A stretch of DNA of 64,000 bases from an uncultured Ruminococcus sp. (GTDB taxonomy: Bacteria; Bacillota; Clostridia; Oscillospirales; Ruminococcaceae): assembly GCA_947624255.1 (NCBI GenBank), contig CANQJO010000006.1, forward strand, positions 35,994 to 99,993. The letters are read 5' to 3'. Each line of letters starts with the position of its first letter. Position 1 is the first letter of the stretch. Below the pieces are notes generated by a model that was not told the origin of the DNA, did not search any database, and worked only from the letters and a program-made list of their open reading frames with translations. Below, piece after piece: positions 41,414-51,283 of the stretch. The translations under genes and the position numbers were made by a program.

Positions 41414-42738
41414 ACGCTGATGTAAGTGTTATCGGTGCGGGACTTGCCGGCTGTGAGGCTGCATGGCGGCTCGCACAGGAGGGTATACCCGTAAGGCTTT
41501 ACGAAATGAAGCCGGAGAAATATTCTCCTGCCCACAAATACAGCGGCTTTGCGGAGCTTGTCTGCTCAAACTCATTAAAGGCGGCACGTCTTGAGTCGGC
41601 GGCAGGACTTCTTAAATATGAAATGGAGATGCTTGGCTCGCTGACCGTTCCGTGCGCAAAGGAAAATTCCGTTGATGCCGGAGGTGCGCTTGCTGTTGAC
41701 AGGGAGCGTTTCTCCGATAGTGTAACTGCAAAAATCATGGCGCATCCGCTTATAGAGGTCATATCCGGTGAGGTGACGGAGATCCCCGATGGAGTCGTTA
41801 TAATTGCTACAGGACCGCTCACCTCCGGAAAAGCGGCTGAGGAGATACATCGCCTGTGCAGCAGTGAACTGAGCTTTTACGATGCGGCAGCTCCTATCGT
41901 ATCTTACGACAGCCTTGATATGGAGAAAGTATTTTTCGCCTCACGCTATGACAGGGGCGATGCCGATTATATAAACTGTCCCATGAACAGGGAGGAGTAT
42001 GAGGCTTTCCGTGAGGAGCTTGTCCGTGGGGAGCGTGTTCAGCTGCATGATTTTGAAACTCACCCGTTTAAGGTCTACGAGGGGTGTATGCCCATTGAGG
42101 AGCTTGCCTCACGTGGAGTCGATACCATGCGGTTCGGACCGATGAAACCTGTCGGAATGACAGATCCGAGGACGGGAAGACGTCCATGGGCAGTGGTGCA
42201 GCTCCGCAGGGAAAACAGGGAGGGAACGCTGTTTAACTTAGTGGGATTTCAGACGAATCTGAAATTCGGTGAGCAGAAGAGGATCTTCTCCATGATACCG
42301 GGTCTTGAAAATGCCGAATTCATGCGGTACGGAGTTATGCACAGGAATACTTTCATAAACAGTCCGGAACTTCTGAATGCCGATCTCTCCATGAGAAAAG
42401 ACAGCAGGATATTCTTCGCCGGACAGATAACGGGCGTGGAGGGATATATGGAATCGGCTGCGAGCGGCATTATTGCGGGAATATCCGCTGCACGCAGGAT
42501 AAAGGCTCTTGAACCGCTCATTCTCCCAAAGGACACAATGATCGGTGCGCTGTGCAGGTATGTCAGCGATCCTTACAACAGCGGAAAATTTCAGCCGATG
42601 GGAGCAAATATGGGAATATTGCCCGATCTTGGTGTCAGGATAAAGGATAAGAGGGAAAAATACAGCGCATATGCACAGCGTGCTGTGGAGTCGCTGAAAC
42701 ATGAAATGGAGAGAGTCGGATATGAAGATAATCGTTGA
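41410..42738 (+). CDS. trmFO: Folate-dependent tRNA (uracil-54-C5)-methyltransferase
   Basis: 442 aa. FAD enzyme that makes ribothymidine-54 in tRNA with methylene-tetrahydrofolate. FAD loop VIGAGLAGCEAAWRLA and the hallmark FAELVCSNSLKA; later GALCRYVSDP and FQPMGANMGILP. ATGA overlap with topA; overlaps plsX by 17 bases. Confidence 0.97.
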   Translation: MNADVSVIGAGLAGCEAAWRLAQEGIPVRLYEMKPEKYSPAHKYSGFAELVCSNSLKAARLESAAGLLKYEMEMLGSLTVPCAKENSVDAGGALAVDRERFSDSVTAKIMAHPLIEVISGEVTEIPDGVVIIATGPLTSGKAAEEIHRLCSSELSFYDAAAPIVSYDSLDMEKVFFASRYDRGDADYINCPMNREEYEAFREELVRGERVQLHDFETHPFKVYEGCMPIEELASRGVDTMRFGPMKPVGMTDPRTGRRPWAVVQLRRENREGTLFNLVGFQTNLKFGEQKRIFSMIPGLENAEFMRYGVMHRNTFINSPELLNADLSMRKDSRIFFAGQITGVEGYMESAASGIIAGISAARRIKALEPLILPKDTMIGALCRYVSDPYNSGKFQPMGANMGILPDLGVRIKDKREKYSAYAQRAVESLKHEMERVGYEDNR

Positions 42739-43723
42739 TGCTTTCGGCGGAGACAACGCTCCCCTTGAAGTTCTGAAAGGCTGCGAAAAAGCAGTCAAAG
42801 AGCTTGATGTGGGAGTGATACTCACCGGCAGCAAGCCGAAAATAACGAAATGCGCTGAGGAAAACGGCATAAGTCTCAGCGGCATGGAGATCGCTCACAC
42901 CGATGATGTTTTTGATATACATGAAGAACCGAAGGAGATAATCAAGTCGGGAAAAAATTCTTCCATGGCACTGGGACTGACACTCCTTTCACAGGGAAAG
43001 GGCGATGCCTTTATCTCTGCCGGCAGCACGGGAGCACTCGTCATGGGAGCTACCTTCATCGTCAAGCGTATCAAAGGCATCAAGCGCATAGCACCCTCGC
43101 CCGTTCTTCCCGGTGAGAACGGCAGCTTTATACTTCTCGATGCAGGCGCAAATACAGAATGCCGCCCCGAGATGCTGGTGCAGTTTGCGGTCATGGGGAG
43201 TGCTTATATGGAGAAAGTCATGGGAATAAAAAATCCCACGGTGGGACTTCTCAACATCGGTGCGGAGGATTCAAAGGGCAGAGAGCTGGAGATCGGGACA
43301 TACGGTCTGCTGAAAAGCTCAGGGCTGAATTTCATCGGCAATATAGAGGCAAGAGATATGCCGAAGGCAGAGTGCAAGGTGGTAGTCACTGACGGTTTCA
43401 CCGGAAATATAGCACTGAAACTCTATGAGGGCATGGGAGCGTTTTTCAGCCGGAAGATCAAGTGGATATTCTCCGGAGCAGGCAAGGCGGGAGCGTTGTT
43501 TTCGCTGAAAAAAATAAAGCTCCTGAGAAAGCAGATGGATTACAAGCAGGTCGGCGGTTCTGCGCTTTTAGGCGTGAAAAAGCCCGTCATAAAGGCTCAC
43601 GGAAGCTCCGATGCCACGGCGTTTTTCAATGCTGTGCGTCAGGCAAAGCGATGCGTTGAGGGAAACGTCACCGGAGAGATCGAGGCTTACGTGGCGAAAA
43701 CGGCTGATACGGTCAGGGAGTGA
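42722..43723 (+). CDS. plsX: Phosphate acyltransferase PlsX
   Basis: 333 aa. It makes acyl-phosphate from acyl-ACP for phospholipid synthesis. Start KIIVDAFGGDNAPLE and FISAGSTGALVMGA are diagnostic. ATG 42722 begins at the conserved head; the frame's earlier ATG (42701) lies in trmFO. The usual acpP between plsX and rnc is not present here. Confidence 0.96.
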   Translation: MKIIVDAFGGDNAPLEVLKGCEKAVKELDVGVILTGSKPKITKCAEENGISLSGMEIAHTDDVFDIHEEPKEIIKSGKNSSMALGLTLLSQGKGDAFISAGSTGALVMGATFIVKRIKGIKRIAPSPVLPGENGSFILLDAGANTECRPEMLVQFAVMGSAYMEKVMGIKNPTVGLLNIGAEDSKGRELEIGTYGLLKSSGLNFIGNIEARDMPKAECKVVVTDGFTGNIALKLYEGMGAFFSRKIKWIFSGAGKAGALFSLKKIKLLRKQMDYKQVGGSALLGVKKPVIKAHGSSDATAFFNAVRQAKRCVEGNVTGEIEAYVAKTADTVRE

Positions 43724-43732
43724 TATAAAATT

Positions 43733-44422
43733 ATGGGAAAAACAGAAGAGCTGGAAAAAATATTAGGCTACAGCTTTAAAAACAAGGAGCTTCTCAGACA
43801 GGCATTGTCTCATTCATCATATGCAAATGAGAGAAAGCTCCACGGGGGAAGCAATGAGCGGCTGGAGTTTCTCGGTGACAGTGTGCTTTCGATCGTTGTA
43901 TCGGATTATCTCTACAAAAATATCAACGTTGCTGAGGGAGAACTCACCAAGCTGAGGGCATCTCTTGTCTGCGAGAAGTCGCTCCACATTTTTGCTAAGG
44001 AAATAGATCTGGGAAAGTATCTTCTTCTCGGAAAGGGAGAGGAGAATACAGGCGGCAGAGAGCGTCCCTCTATACTTGCCGATGCGTTTGAGGCGGTTAT
44101 CGCCGCAATATATTTAGACGGCGGAATGGAGGCTGCTTCAAGGCATATCCTGCGTTTTATGCCGAATGATATTTGCAGCACAAAAAAGCCTGTGTTCAGT
44201 GATTTCAAGACGGTGCTGCAAGAGGTCGTACAGAAGAATCCGGAGGAAAAGGTCGAGTATGTCCTCATCGGCGAGGAGGGTCCTGATCACAATAAACGCT
44301 TTGTTGTGGAGGTCTGCCTTAACTCTCAGGTCATAGGAAAGGGCAAGGGCAGGAGCAAAAAGGAAGCGGAGCAGCTTGCAGCGAAAGAGGCTCTGGAGCT
44401 TATGGGCTATGAAGCACAGTAA
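43733..44422 (+). CDS. rnc: Ribonuclease III
   Basis: 229 aa. Cuts double-stranded RNA, as in rRNA processing. Signature NERLEFLGDSVLSIV and the acidic ADAFEAVIAAIYLDGG; the last 70 residues form the dsRNA-binding domain. The rnc-smc-ftsY order is conserved in Firmicutes; here a radical SAM gene is inserted between rnc and smc. Confidence 0.97.
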   Translation: MGKTEELEKILGYSFKNKELLRQALSHSSYANERKLHGGSNERLEFLGDSVLSIVVSDYLYKNINVAEGELTKLRASLVCEKSLHIFAKEIDLGKYLLLGKGEENTGGRERPSILADAFEAVIAAIYLDGGMEAASRHILRFMPNDICSTKKPVFSDFKTVLQEVVQKNPEEKVEYVLIGEEGPDHNKRFVVEVCLNSQVIGKGKGRSKKEAEQLAAKEALELMGYEAQ

Positions 44423-45416
44423 CATTTCGATCTTTATACCCCATGTGGGATGTCCGCATCTTTGCAGCTTCTGCGATCAGCGGACGATCAGCGGCGCAGA
44501 GAGACCTCCCACGGGCGATGAGGTCAGGGAGATATGCCGCAGCGCAGCGGAGCAGGTCACTCCCAAAGATTCCGAGATAGCGTTTTTCGGCGGAAGTTTC
44601 ACGGCGATACCGCGTGACTACATGATCACGCTCCTTGAGGCGGCATGGGAGTTTGTGGGCAGCGGAAAATTCAGCGGTGTGCGCATCTCCACCCGTCCGG
44701 ACTATATTGACTCAGAAGTTCTTTCTCTGCTGAAAAAATACGGTGTTACGGCGATAGAGCTCGGAGCGCAGTCTATGGACGATGATGTTCTTGATGCAAA
44801 TGAACGGGGACACAATGCCGCTGATGTAACCCGTGCCTGTGAGCTTATCCGCAGTAACGGCTTTGAGCTTGGCTTGCAGATGATGACCGGACTTTACAAA
44901 AGCTCCGTACAGAGCGATTCTGAGACGGCACAGAAGCTGATCGCACTCAGACCGGACACCGTGAGGATATATCCCGTGGTCGTGCTGAAAGGAACACGCC
45001 TTGCGCAGCTTTTTAATTCCGGAGAGTATGAGCTGCCTCCGTTTGATGAGATGGTGAAGCTGTGCGGAACGCTTATCAGGCGTTTTGAAGATGAACATAT
45101 AAGGGTGATAAAATGCGGACTTCATGCCTCGGAATTCGTGAAAAGAGATATGGTCGCAGGCTATTATCATCCGGCATTCAGGGAGCTGTGCGAATCGGCT
45201 GTTTATCGTGAAGTGATAATGAAAAAAATAGCTGAAAGCAATATTCCCCACGGAGCGCTTACCGTTACAGTCGGCGAAAAATACGTAAGCAGAGCAGTTG
45301 GTCATAAAAGAGCAAATCCAGAATATTTCAGAGATGAGGGCTTTGACATAAGAATAAAGGGGAGCAGCGATATTCCCATGTTTGATTGCCGCATAGGAGA
45401 TTTTTCTCACAGGTGA
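44409..45416 (+). CDS. Elp3-like radical SAM protein
   Basis: 335 aa. Radical SAM cluster HVGCPHLCSFCDQRTISG (CxxxCxxC region), then FFGGSFTAI, ISTRPDYID and ELGAQSMDDDVL, as in the Elp3/coproporphyrinogen-oxidase-like branch. There is no acetyltransferase domain, so it is not full Elp3. Its job is unknown; in Clostridia this gene commonly lies between rnc and smc. ATG 44409 has GGAGC upstream and overlaps rnc by 14 bases. Confidence 0.87.
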   Translation: MKHSNISIFIPHVGCPHLCSFCDQRTISGAERPPTGDEVREICRSAAEQVTPKDSEIAFFGGSFTAIPRDYMITLLEAAWEFVGSGKFSGVRISTRPDYIDSEVLSLLKKYGVTAIELGAQSMDDDVLDANERGHNAADVTRACELIRSNGFELGLQMMTGLYKSSVQSDSETAQKLIALRPDTVRIYPVVVLKGTRLAQLFNSGEYELPPFDEMVKLCGTLIRRFEDEHIRVIKCGLHASEFVKRDMVAGYYHPAFRELCESAVYREVIMKKIAESNIPHGALTVTVGEKYVSRAVGHKRANPEYFRDEGFDIRIKGSSDIPMFDCRIGDFSHR

Positions 45417-45474
45417 TGTACATTAACGTATGAGCCTGATACTCACAGAAGCGAAGAAAAAAGGAGGCTGACAG

Positions 45475-48400
45475 GTGTATCTTAAATCATTGGAAATACA
45501 AGGGTTCAAATCATTCCCTGATAAGATAAGCCTGACCTTTGACAAAGGTCTGACTGCCGTTGTAGGTCCGAACGGCAGCGGAAAAAGTAATATCGGTGAT
45601 TCCGTCCGCTGGGTGCTGGGAGAGCAGTCTACCAAGACGCTCAGGGGAAATAAAATGGAGGACGTTATTTTTTCCGGTACTGTTGCAAGAAAGCCTATGG
45701 GATTTGCCGCAGTTACACTAAATATAGACAATTCGGATAAAACTCTTGCCGATATGGACGAGGAGGTCGCCATCACACGTAAGCTCTACCGCAGCGGCGA
45801 CAGCGAGTACATGATAAACGGAAAGCAGTGCCGATTGAAAGATATCAACGAGCTTTTCATGGATACCGGTCTCGGACGTGACGGCTACTCTATAATCGGA
45901 CAGGGCAGGATCGCTGAGATCGTCGGTGCGAAAAGCAGTGAAAGACGTGATATTTTCGAGGAGGCTGCCGGTATCTCAAAATTCCGGTACAAAAAGCAGG
46001 AGGCGGAGCGCAGGCTCACTGCGGCACAGGAGAATCTTTTCAGGCTGACGGATATCCTCTCTGAGCTTGAAAGCCGTATTGAACCGCTGAGAGTGCAGTC
46101 ACAAAAGGCTGAAAAATTCATAAAGCTTGCCGAAGAACGCAAAAAGCTGGAGATCTCCGTCTGGGTGAACCGCCTTGATGAGCTGAAACATCGTCAGGAA
46201 GTCCTTGAAGAAAAGATACTCGTCAGCAGGAACGAATACGAAAATATCGAGAACGATATTCAGCGTGAGGAGGATAAGATCGCCGACGGATACCGCAAAA
46301 TGCAGGAAAGCACTGTGCGTGCCGATGAACTGCGTCAGAAAATGCTGGAGGAGGAGCAGTCAGCCTCGGATATGAAATCGGGGATAGCTGTTCTTGAAAA
46401 TGATATAAGGCACTGCAATGAAGCGATAGAAGCTGCAAAAAAGAGTATTCAGAGTGCAAATGAGGCAGAGGACTCCCTTATTGAGGAGCGTGAGCGTGCT
46501 GTCAGTGAGCTTGAAAGGCTCAATAACGAATCGGCACAGCTTAAAGAGGAGATATCAGCCGCAGAGAAGAAATTTGCCGATGCAGAGCGTGACAGCTCCC
46601 GGCTTGGCGACAGCGTAGACAAGGCAGGCAGCAGGATAAACGGTCTGTACATAAAGCAGAGCGAGTGCCGGTTCGCCTGTGAATCATCAAGATCGCAGAT
46701 AGCCGATGAGGAGAAACGCCTTGTGCAGCTCCGTGAGGACGGCAGGAGTTTCGGCGAAAAGCTTGAAGAATATAAGGAAAAACTCGAAGACTCCGAAAAG
46801 GAGCAGGCTGAAAACTCCGCAAAATATGAGGAACTGAAAAACAGGCTCAGCGGTCTTGACAGATTGTATGCCTCACGGAGAGACGGATTTGAAAAGGCAA
46901 AGAACGAATTCGAGAGATCGGTGTACGATCTCAAAGATAAGCAGCAGCGCAGAAAGATACTCACCGATCTTGAAAATAACATGGAGGGCTTTGCAGGCAG
47001 CGTAAAGGCTGTGCTGAGAGCTTCCCGTCAGGGCAGGATCGGCGGTATATTGGGAACTGTTGCTCAGAATATAAGCGTTCAGCCGAAGTATGCGGTTGCG
47101 ATAGAGACCGCACTCGGAGGGGCGATGCAGAATATAATTGTGGAGCATGAGGATATTGCTAAGCGGTGTATTCGCTTTCTGAAAGAGGAAAAAAGCGGAC
47201 GTGCAACGTTTCTGCCGCTGACCTCCGTAAGGGGATACGAGCTGAATGAACAGGGGCTTGATGACTGTGACGGATTCATCTCTGTTGCAGGAAGACTTGT
47301 CTCCTGCGATGAGAAGCTGAGAGGTATAATAAACTCGCTTCTTGGACGTATAGTCATTGCGGAGGATATAGACTCTGCGGCAGTTATCGCAAAAAAATAC
47401 GGCTATAAATTCAGGATCGTCACGCTTGACGGTCAGGTGGTCAACGCCGGAGGTTCGTTTACAGGCGGCTCGGCGCAGAAATCGGGAGGTATCATCACCA
47501 GAAAAAATGAGATAGAGACACTTGATGCCGAGATAGAGAAGCTTTCTCAGCAGCGTGACGCACTCAGAGTCAATACGGAGAAACTGCGTGCAGAAGCGGA
47601 AAAGCTCCGCTATGACTGCGAGGCGGCAAAGGAGGAGATGACTGCCTGTGAGAGTGAGGGCGTTCGTATACGAGCTGAAATTTCAAGCCTTGGATCCCTC
47701 ATAGAGCAGATCAGGGAGCAGAGCGGAAATTCAGAAAGGCTCATAGCTGAGGCTGAGGAAAGGATATCCGCTGCAAAAAAGAATATTACGGATTCGGAGA
47801 AAACTCTTGAAGAACTTGCTGAGGAGATACGTCTTGCAGAGGAAAAACTTGCCGAGGGACAGGACAGCAGAGAGAAACTGAAACAGAAACGTACCGAGTT
47901 GTCAGAAAAGCTGTCTGAGCTGAAAATACGCAGCATCGGTCTTGCAAAGGATCTTGAAGCGCAGGAGAGCGAGATCTCACGGATAAACAGCCGGATAAGT
48001 GATGTAAAGGGCGGAAATCAGCGTTTCAATGATGAGATAAAACGCCGGAACGGGATCATCTCACAGAAACAGCAGGAGATAGAGGCTTTGAAAGAAAAGC
48101 TTGCCGGACTAAAGGACAACACCGCCGCATATCTCGGGCAGATAAAAAAATATCAGGAGATGCACACCGAACAGACACGCCTTGTGAATGAACTGCAAAA
48201 GGGTTTGCGTGAGATAACCGAGGCAAAGGAGAAACTCTCAGGCGAGGTGACAAGGCTGGAGGAGCGCAGAGATTCAGTATGCCGTGACTCGGACGGTATA
48301 ATAAGTCAGCTTTTGGAGGTCTATGAGCTGACACGCTCCGAGGCAGCCGCTATCGCCGAAAAAATAGACGATATGACGGCAGCTCAGCGTGATCTTACCG

Positions 48401-49056
48401 AAATAAAAAATAAGATACGTGCTCTTGGCAGCGTAAACGTGGGAGCTATCGAGGAATTCAAAGAGGTCTCTGAAAGATACGAATTCATGTCGGGACAGAT
48501 AGCCGATGTTCAGAAGTCGAAGTCGGAGCTTGAAAAGATGATACAGGGACTTACCGAGGATATGTGCAGAATATTCTCCGAAAGCTTTGCGATCATAAAC
48601 TCAAACTTCAAGGAGATATTCACGGAGCTTTTCGGAGGCGGAAAGGCTGATCTGATACTCACTGATCCGGAGAATGTTCTCGAATCCGGTATCGAAATAA
48701 GCGTTGCCCCTCCCGGAAAGGTAATAAAGAATCTGATATCGCTTTCCGGAGGAGAGCAGTCCTTTGTGGCAATAGCAATATATTTTGCCATTCTGAAACT
48801 CCGTCCCGCACCGTTCTGTATACTTGACGAGATAGATGCCGCTTTAGACGAAGTCAATGTAAGGAAGTATGCTCAGTATCTGAAAAAATTCACCGATACA
48901 ACGCAGTTCGTGCTTGTCACCCACAGGCGCAGCGCTATGGAGGAGGCGAATGTTCTCTATGGTGTTACCATGCAGGAGGACGGCATTTCAAAGCTGCTTA
49001 AAATGGAGCAGGTGGATTTTCAGGAGGATATAGCTGATATAGCAGCGGAGAATTAG
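45475..49056 (+). CDS. smc: Chromosome segregation ATPase SMC
   Basis: 1193 aa, full length. ATPase heads at both ends: Walker A GPNGSGKSNIGDSVRW, signature LSGGEQSFVAIAIYF and Walker B FCILDEIDAALDE. Two long coiled-coil arms flank the hinge (around residues 510-670, with GGSFTGGSAQKSGG). It works as a dimer with ScpA and ScpB to compact and segregate the chromosome. GTG start at 45475, with AGGAGG upstream. Confidence 0.97.
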   Translation: MYLKSLEIQGFKSFPDKISLTFDKGLTAVVGPNGSGKSNIGDSVRWVLGEQSTKTLRGNKMEDVIFSGTVARKPMGFAAVTLNIDNSDKTLADMDEEVAITRKLYRSGDSEYMINGKQCRLKDINELFMDTGLGRDGYSIIGQGRIAEIVGAKSSERRDIFEEAAGISKFRYKKQEAERRLTAAQENLFRLTDILSELESRIEPLRVQSQKAEKFIKLAEERKKLEISVWVNRLDELKHRQEVLEEKILVSRNEYENIENDIQREEDKIADGYRKMQESTVRADELRQKMLEEEQSASDMKSGIAVLENDIRHCNEAIEAAKKSIQSANEAEDSLIEERERAVSELERLNNESAQLKEEISAAEKKFADAERDSSRLGDSVDKAGSRINGLYIKQSECRFACESSRSQIADEEKRLVQLREDGRSFGEKLEEYKEKLEDSEKEQAENSAKYEELKNRLSGLDRLYASRRDGFEKAKNEFERSVYDLKDKQQRRKILTDLENNMEGFAGSVKAVLRASRQGRIGGILGTVAQNISVQPKYAVAIETALGGAMQNIIVEHEDIAKRCIRFLKEEKSGRATFLPLTSVRGYELNEQGLDDCDGFISVAGRLVSCDEKLRGIINSLLGRIVIAEDIDSAAVIAKKYGYKFRIVTLDGQVVNAGGSFTGGSAQKSGGIITRKNEIETLDAEIEKLSQQRDALRVNTEKLRAEAEKLRYDCEAAKEEMTACESEGVRIRAEISSLGSLIEQIREQSGNSERLIAEAEERISAAKKNITDSEKTLEELAEEIRLAEEKLAEGQDSREKLKQKRTELSEKLSELKIRSIGLAKDLEAQESEISRINSRISDVKGGNQRFNDEIKRRNGIISQKQQEIEALKEKLAGLKDNTAAYLGQIKKYQEMHTEQTRLVNELQKGLREITEAKEKLSGEVTRLEERRDSVCRDSDGIISQLLEVYELTRSEAAAIAEKIDDMTAAQRDLTEIKNKIRALGSVNVGAIEEFKEVSERYEFMSGQIADVQKSKSELEKMIQGLTEDMCRIFSESFAIINSNFKEIFTELFGGGKADLILTDPENVLESGIEISVAPPGKVIKNLISLSGGEQSFVAIAIYFAILKLRPAPFCILDEIDAALDEVNVRKYAQYLKKFTDTTQFVLVTHRRSAMEEANVLYGVTMQEDGISKLLKMEQVDFQEDIADIAAEN

Positions 49057-49088
49057 GAAAAGTTATAAATGAATAAAAGGAGGAGCTT

Positions 49089-50417
49089 ATGGGTATTTTT
49101 TCTAAGATCGCAGCAGGACTGCGCAAAACAAGGGATTCATTCATCAACAGTCTGAAACGGATAACTAACTCTTTCACCAAGATAGACGAGGAGCTTTTTG
49201 AGGAACTCGAGGAAGCCATGATAATGAGTGATATCGGCGTTGAGACTTCCGAGGAGATCTGCGACCGGCTCAGGAAGAAGATAAAGGAGAGAGGTATAAC
49301 CGATCCCAACGAGATCATGGAGCTTATACAGGAGGTCATAGGAGAGATAATGGGGGACGACACAGGTCTTGATCTTTCCAATACTCCGGCGGTGATAATG
49401 GTCATAGGCGTGAACGGCGCAGGAAAGACCACAACTATCGGAAAACTCTGTCATCAATTCAAGCAGGAGGATAAAAAGGTGCTTGTTGCGGCGGCAGATA
49501 CGTTCCGTGCGGCAGCAATAGATCAGCTTCAGGTGTGGACTGAGCGTGCAGGTGTGGATATCGTCAAGCACGCCGAGGGCTCAGATCCGGGAGCTGTGGT
49601 ATATGACGCTCTTGACGCAGCTAAAGCAAGAGGCTGCGATGTGGTGATAATCGACACGGCAGGAAGACTTCACAACAAGAAAAATCTCATGGATGAGCTT
49701 GCAAAAATAAACAGGATAATCGACTCTAAGGCGGAGGGCTGCTCACGGGAGATACTCCTTGTGCTTGATGCTACGACAGGTCAGAATGCCGTTAATCAGG
49801 CGAAACTGTTCAGCGAGACAGCTCCCATTACGGGAATCGTTCTCACAAAGCTGGACGGTACGGCAAAGGGCGGTATCGTCATTTCGATCAAAAATGAGCT
49901 CGGCATACCTGTAAAGCTGATCGGCGTGGGCGAGAAGATCGACGACCTCCAGCCGTTTGACAGCCGTACATTTGTGGAGGCTCTGTTCAGCGATGTTGAA
50001 GTTGAGAGCGATGAGGAAGCTGCTGCCGATGAAGATAATGAACTCTCTGAGGAAGAAACTGCTGTTGAGGAAACCGCTGAGGAGATAGAGTCTGACGAAG
50101 AGGAAGAATCCGCTGAGGAAGAAGGATCCGGCGAGGAGGAAGGATCCGCTGAGGAAGAAGGATCCGGCGAGGACGAAGAATCTGGCGAAGAAGATGAATC
50201 CGCTGAGGAAGAAGAATCCGGCGAGGAGGAAGGATCCGGTGAGGAGGAAGAATCTGAGGAAGAAGAATCCGGCGAGGAAGAAAAACTCGAAAAGAAGAAA
50301 CGAGGATTTTTCAGCAGACTGTTCGGCAAAAAGGATAAAGAGAGCAAGTATGAGAGCATAGTGGAAGACGACACAGCTCCCGATGAAGACGGAGAGGAAA
50401 GCAATGATGAAGAATAA
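49089..50417 (+). CDS. ftsY: Signal recognition particle receptor FtsY with C-terminal acidic repeat domain
   Basis: 442 aa. SRP receptor GTPase. The start GIFSKIAAGLRKTRDSF is the membrane-binding amphipathic helix, followed by the N domain and the G domain (GVNGAGKTTTIGKL, DTAGRLHNKKNLMDEL, TKLDGTAKGG), complete by residue 302 or so. Then comes an unusual tail of 140 residues: a Glu/Ser/Gly-rich region of about ten hexapeptide repeats (EEEGSG, EEEGSA) ending in a basic amphipathic segment (KKKRGFFSRLFGKKDK) and a short acidic end. In E. coli the acidic A domain is at the N-terminus. Confidence 0.95.
   Translation: MGIFSKIAAGLRKTRDSFINSLKRITNSFTKIDEELFEELEEAMIMSDIGVETSEEICDRLRKKIKERGITDPNEIMELIQEVIGEIMGDDTGLDLSNTPAVIMVIGVNGAGKTTTIGKLCHQFKQEDKKVLVAAADTFRAAAIDQLQVWTERAGVDIVKHAEGSDPGAVVYDALDAAKARGCDVVIIDTAGRLHNKKNLMDELAKINRIIDSKAEGCSREILLVLDATTGQNAVNQAKLFSETAPITGIVLTKLDGTAKGGIVISIKNELGIPVKLIGVGEKIDDLQPFDSRTFVEALFSDVEVESDEEAAADEDNELSEEETAVEETAEEIESDEEEESAEEEGSGEEEGSAEEEGSGEDEESGEEDESAEEEESGEEEGSGEEEESEEEESGEEEKLEKKKRGFFSRLFGKKDKESKYESIVEDDTAPDEDGEESNDEE
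50101..50283 (+). repeat. 18-bp tandem repeat inside ftsY
   Basis: About ten degenerate units of the type GAGGAAGAAGGATCCGGC, in frame, encoding EEEGSG or EEEESA. Unit-to-unit changes are mostly at third positions or swap Gly/Ala and Gly/Glu. Confidence 0.85.
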
Positions 50418-50994
50418 GCTTGTCATGGCGACCAATAATGAGAATAAGCTGCGTGAGGCAAGAGAGATACTCGCTCCTTTAGGGATAGAGATACTCTCAC
50501 AGCATGATGCCGGAGCTGACTGTCAGCCGGAGGAAAACGGTTCGACCTTTGCCGAAAATGCAGCGATAAAAGCGAAGACCGTGTACGAAAGCGTGAAACT
50601 CCCGGTATTTGCCGATGACAGCGGTCTGTGTGTTGACGCTCTCGGAGGAAGACCGGGGGTACATTCCGCAAGATATGCTCCCAAAGGGCAGGAGTGCCGA
50701 AAGCTCCTTGATGAGATGAGAGACATTCCGGAGGAGAGACGCACAGCGCATTTCCACTGCACTGTGGTATATACTGACGGGGAGCGGACTATCACTGCCG
50801 ACGGAACTCTCAACGGAAAAATAGCTTTTGAAGAACGTGGAGAAAACGGATTCGGCTATGATCCTGTATTTCTCTGCGGAGAAAAAACGCTTGCCGAGAT
50901 GACCGCTGACGAAAAAAACAAGCTCAGTCACAGAGGCTCTGCCCTGCGTGTGCTGTGCGATCTATTGAAAGGAAATGACGATGCTGACAAGTAA
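50404..50994 (+). CDS. rdgB: XTP/dITP diphosphatase (RdgB/HAM1)
   Basis: 196 aa. Clears non-canonical purine nucleotides. MATNNENKLREAREIL and FADDSGLCVDALGGRPGVHSARY are typical, as is GFGYDPVF. ATG 50404 chosen with GGAAAG upstream; overlaps ftsY by 14 bases. Confidence 0.95.
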   Translation: MMKNKLVMATNNENKLREAREILAPLGIEILSQHDAGADCQPEENGSTFAENAAIKAKTVYESVKLPVFADDSGLCVDALGGRPGVHSARYAPKGQECRKLLDEMRDIPEERRTAHFHCTVVYTDGERTITADGTLNGKIAFEERGENGFGYDPVFLCGEKTLAEMTADEKNKLSHRGSALRVLCDLLKGNDDADK

Positions 50995-51283
50995 ACAGAG
51001 AGCATACCTGAGAGGTATTGCTTCAAAATATGAAACGATCTTCCAAATCGGCAAGGGCGGCGTGAATGAGGCTATGTGCAGGGATATCGGAGAGGCTCTG
51101 CGCAAAAGAGAGCTTATCAAGCTGAGAGTGCTTGAAAACTCCGGATATACGGCACGAGAGGCTGCGGAGGAGATCTCTGCCTCAACAGAGTCGGAGATCG
51201 TGCAGATCATAGGCTCTAAAATAGTGCTGTTCAGGAGAAATCCCAAAGATCCCGTCATTGAGGGGATCCCAAAGGCAAAATGA
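50981..51283 (+). CDS. yhbY: CRM-domain RNA-binding protein YhbY
   Basis: 100 aa. Single CRS1-YhbY domain: LTSKQRAYLRGIASKYETIFQIGKGGV, with the GxxG loop (GKGG). Binds pre-50S ribosomes. ATG 50981 has AAAGGA seven bases ahead; overlaps rdgB by 14 and nadD by 4 bases. Confidence 0.94.
   Translation: MLTSKQRAYLRGIASKYETIFQIGKGGVNEAMCRDIGEALRKRELIKLRVLENSGYTAREAAEEISASTESEIVQIIGSKIVLFRRNPKDPVIEGIPKAK

Noticed and set aside
49796..50404. Ser/Asp/Pro-rich frame of 202 codons on the minus strand
   Set aside because: It is the mirror of the Glu/Ser-rich ftsY repeats; low complexity comes from the repeat, not from a gene.
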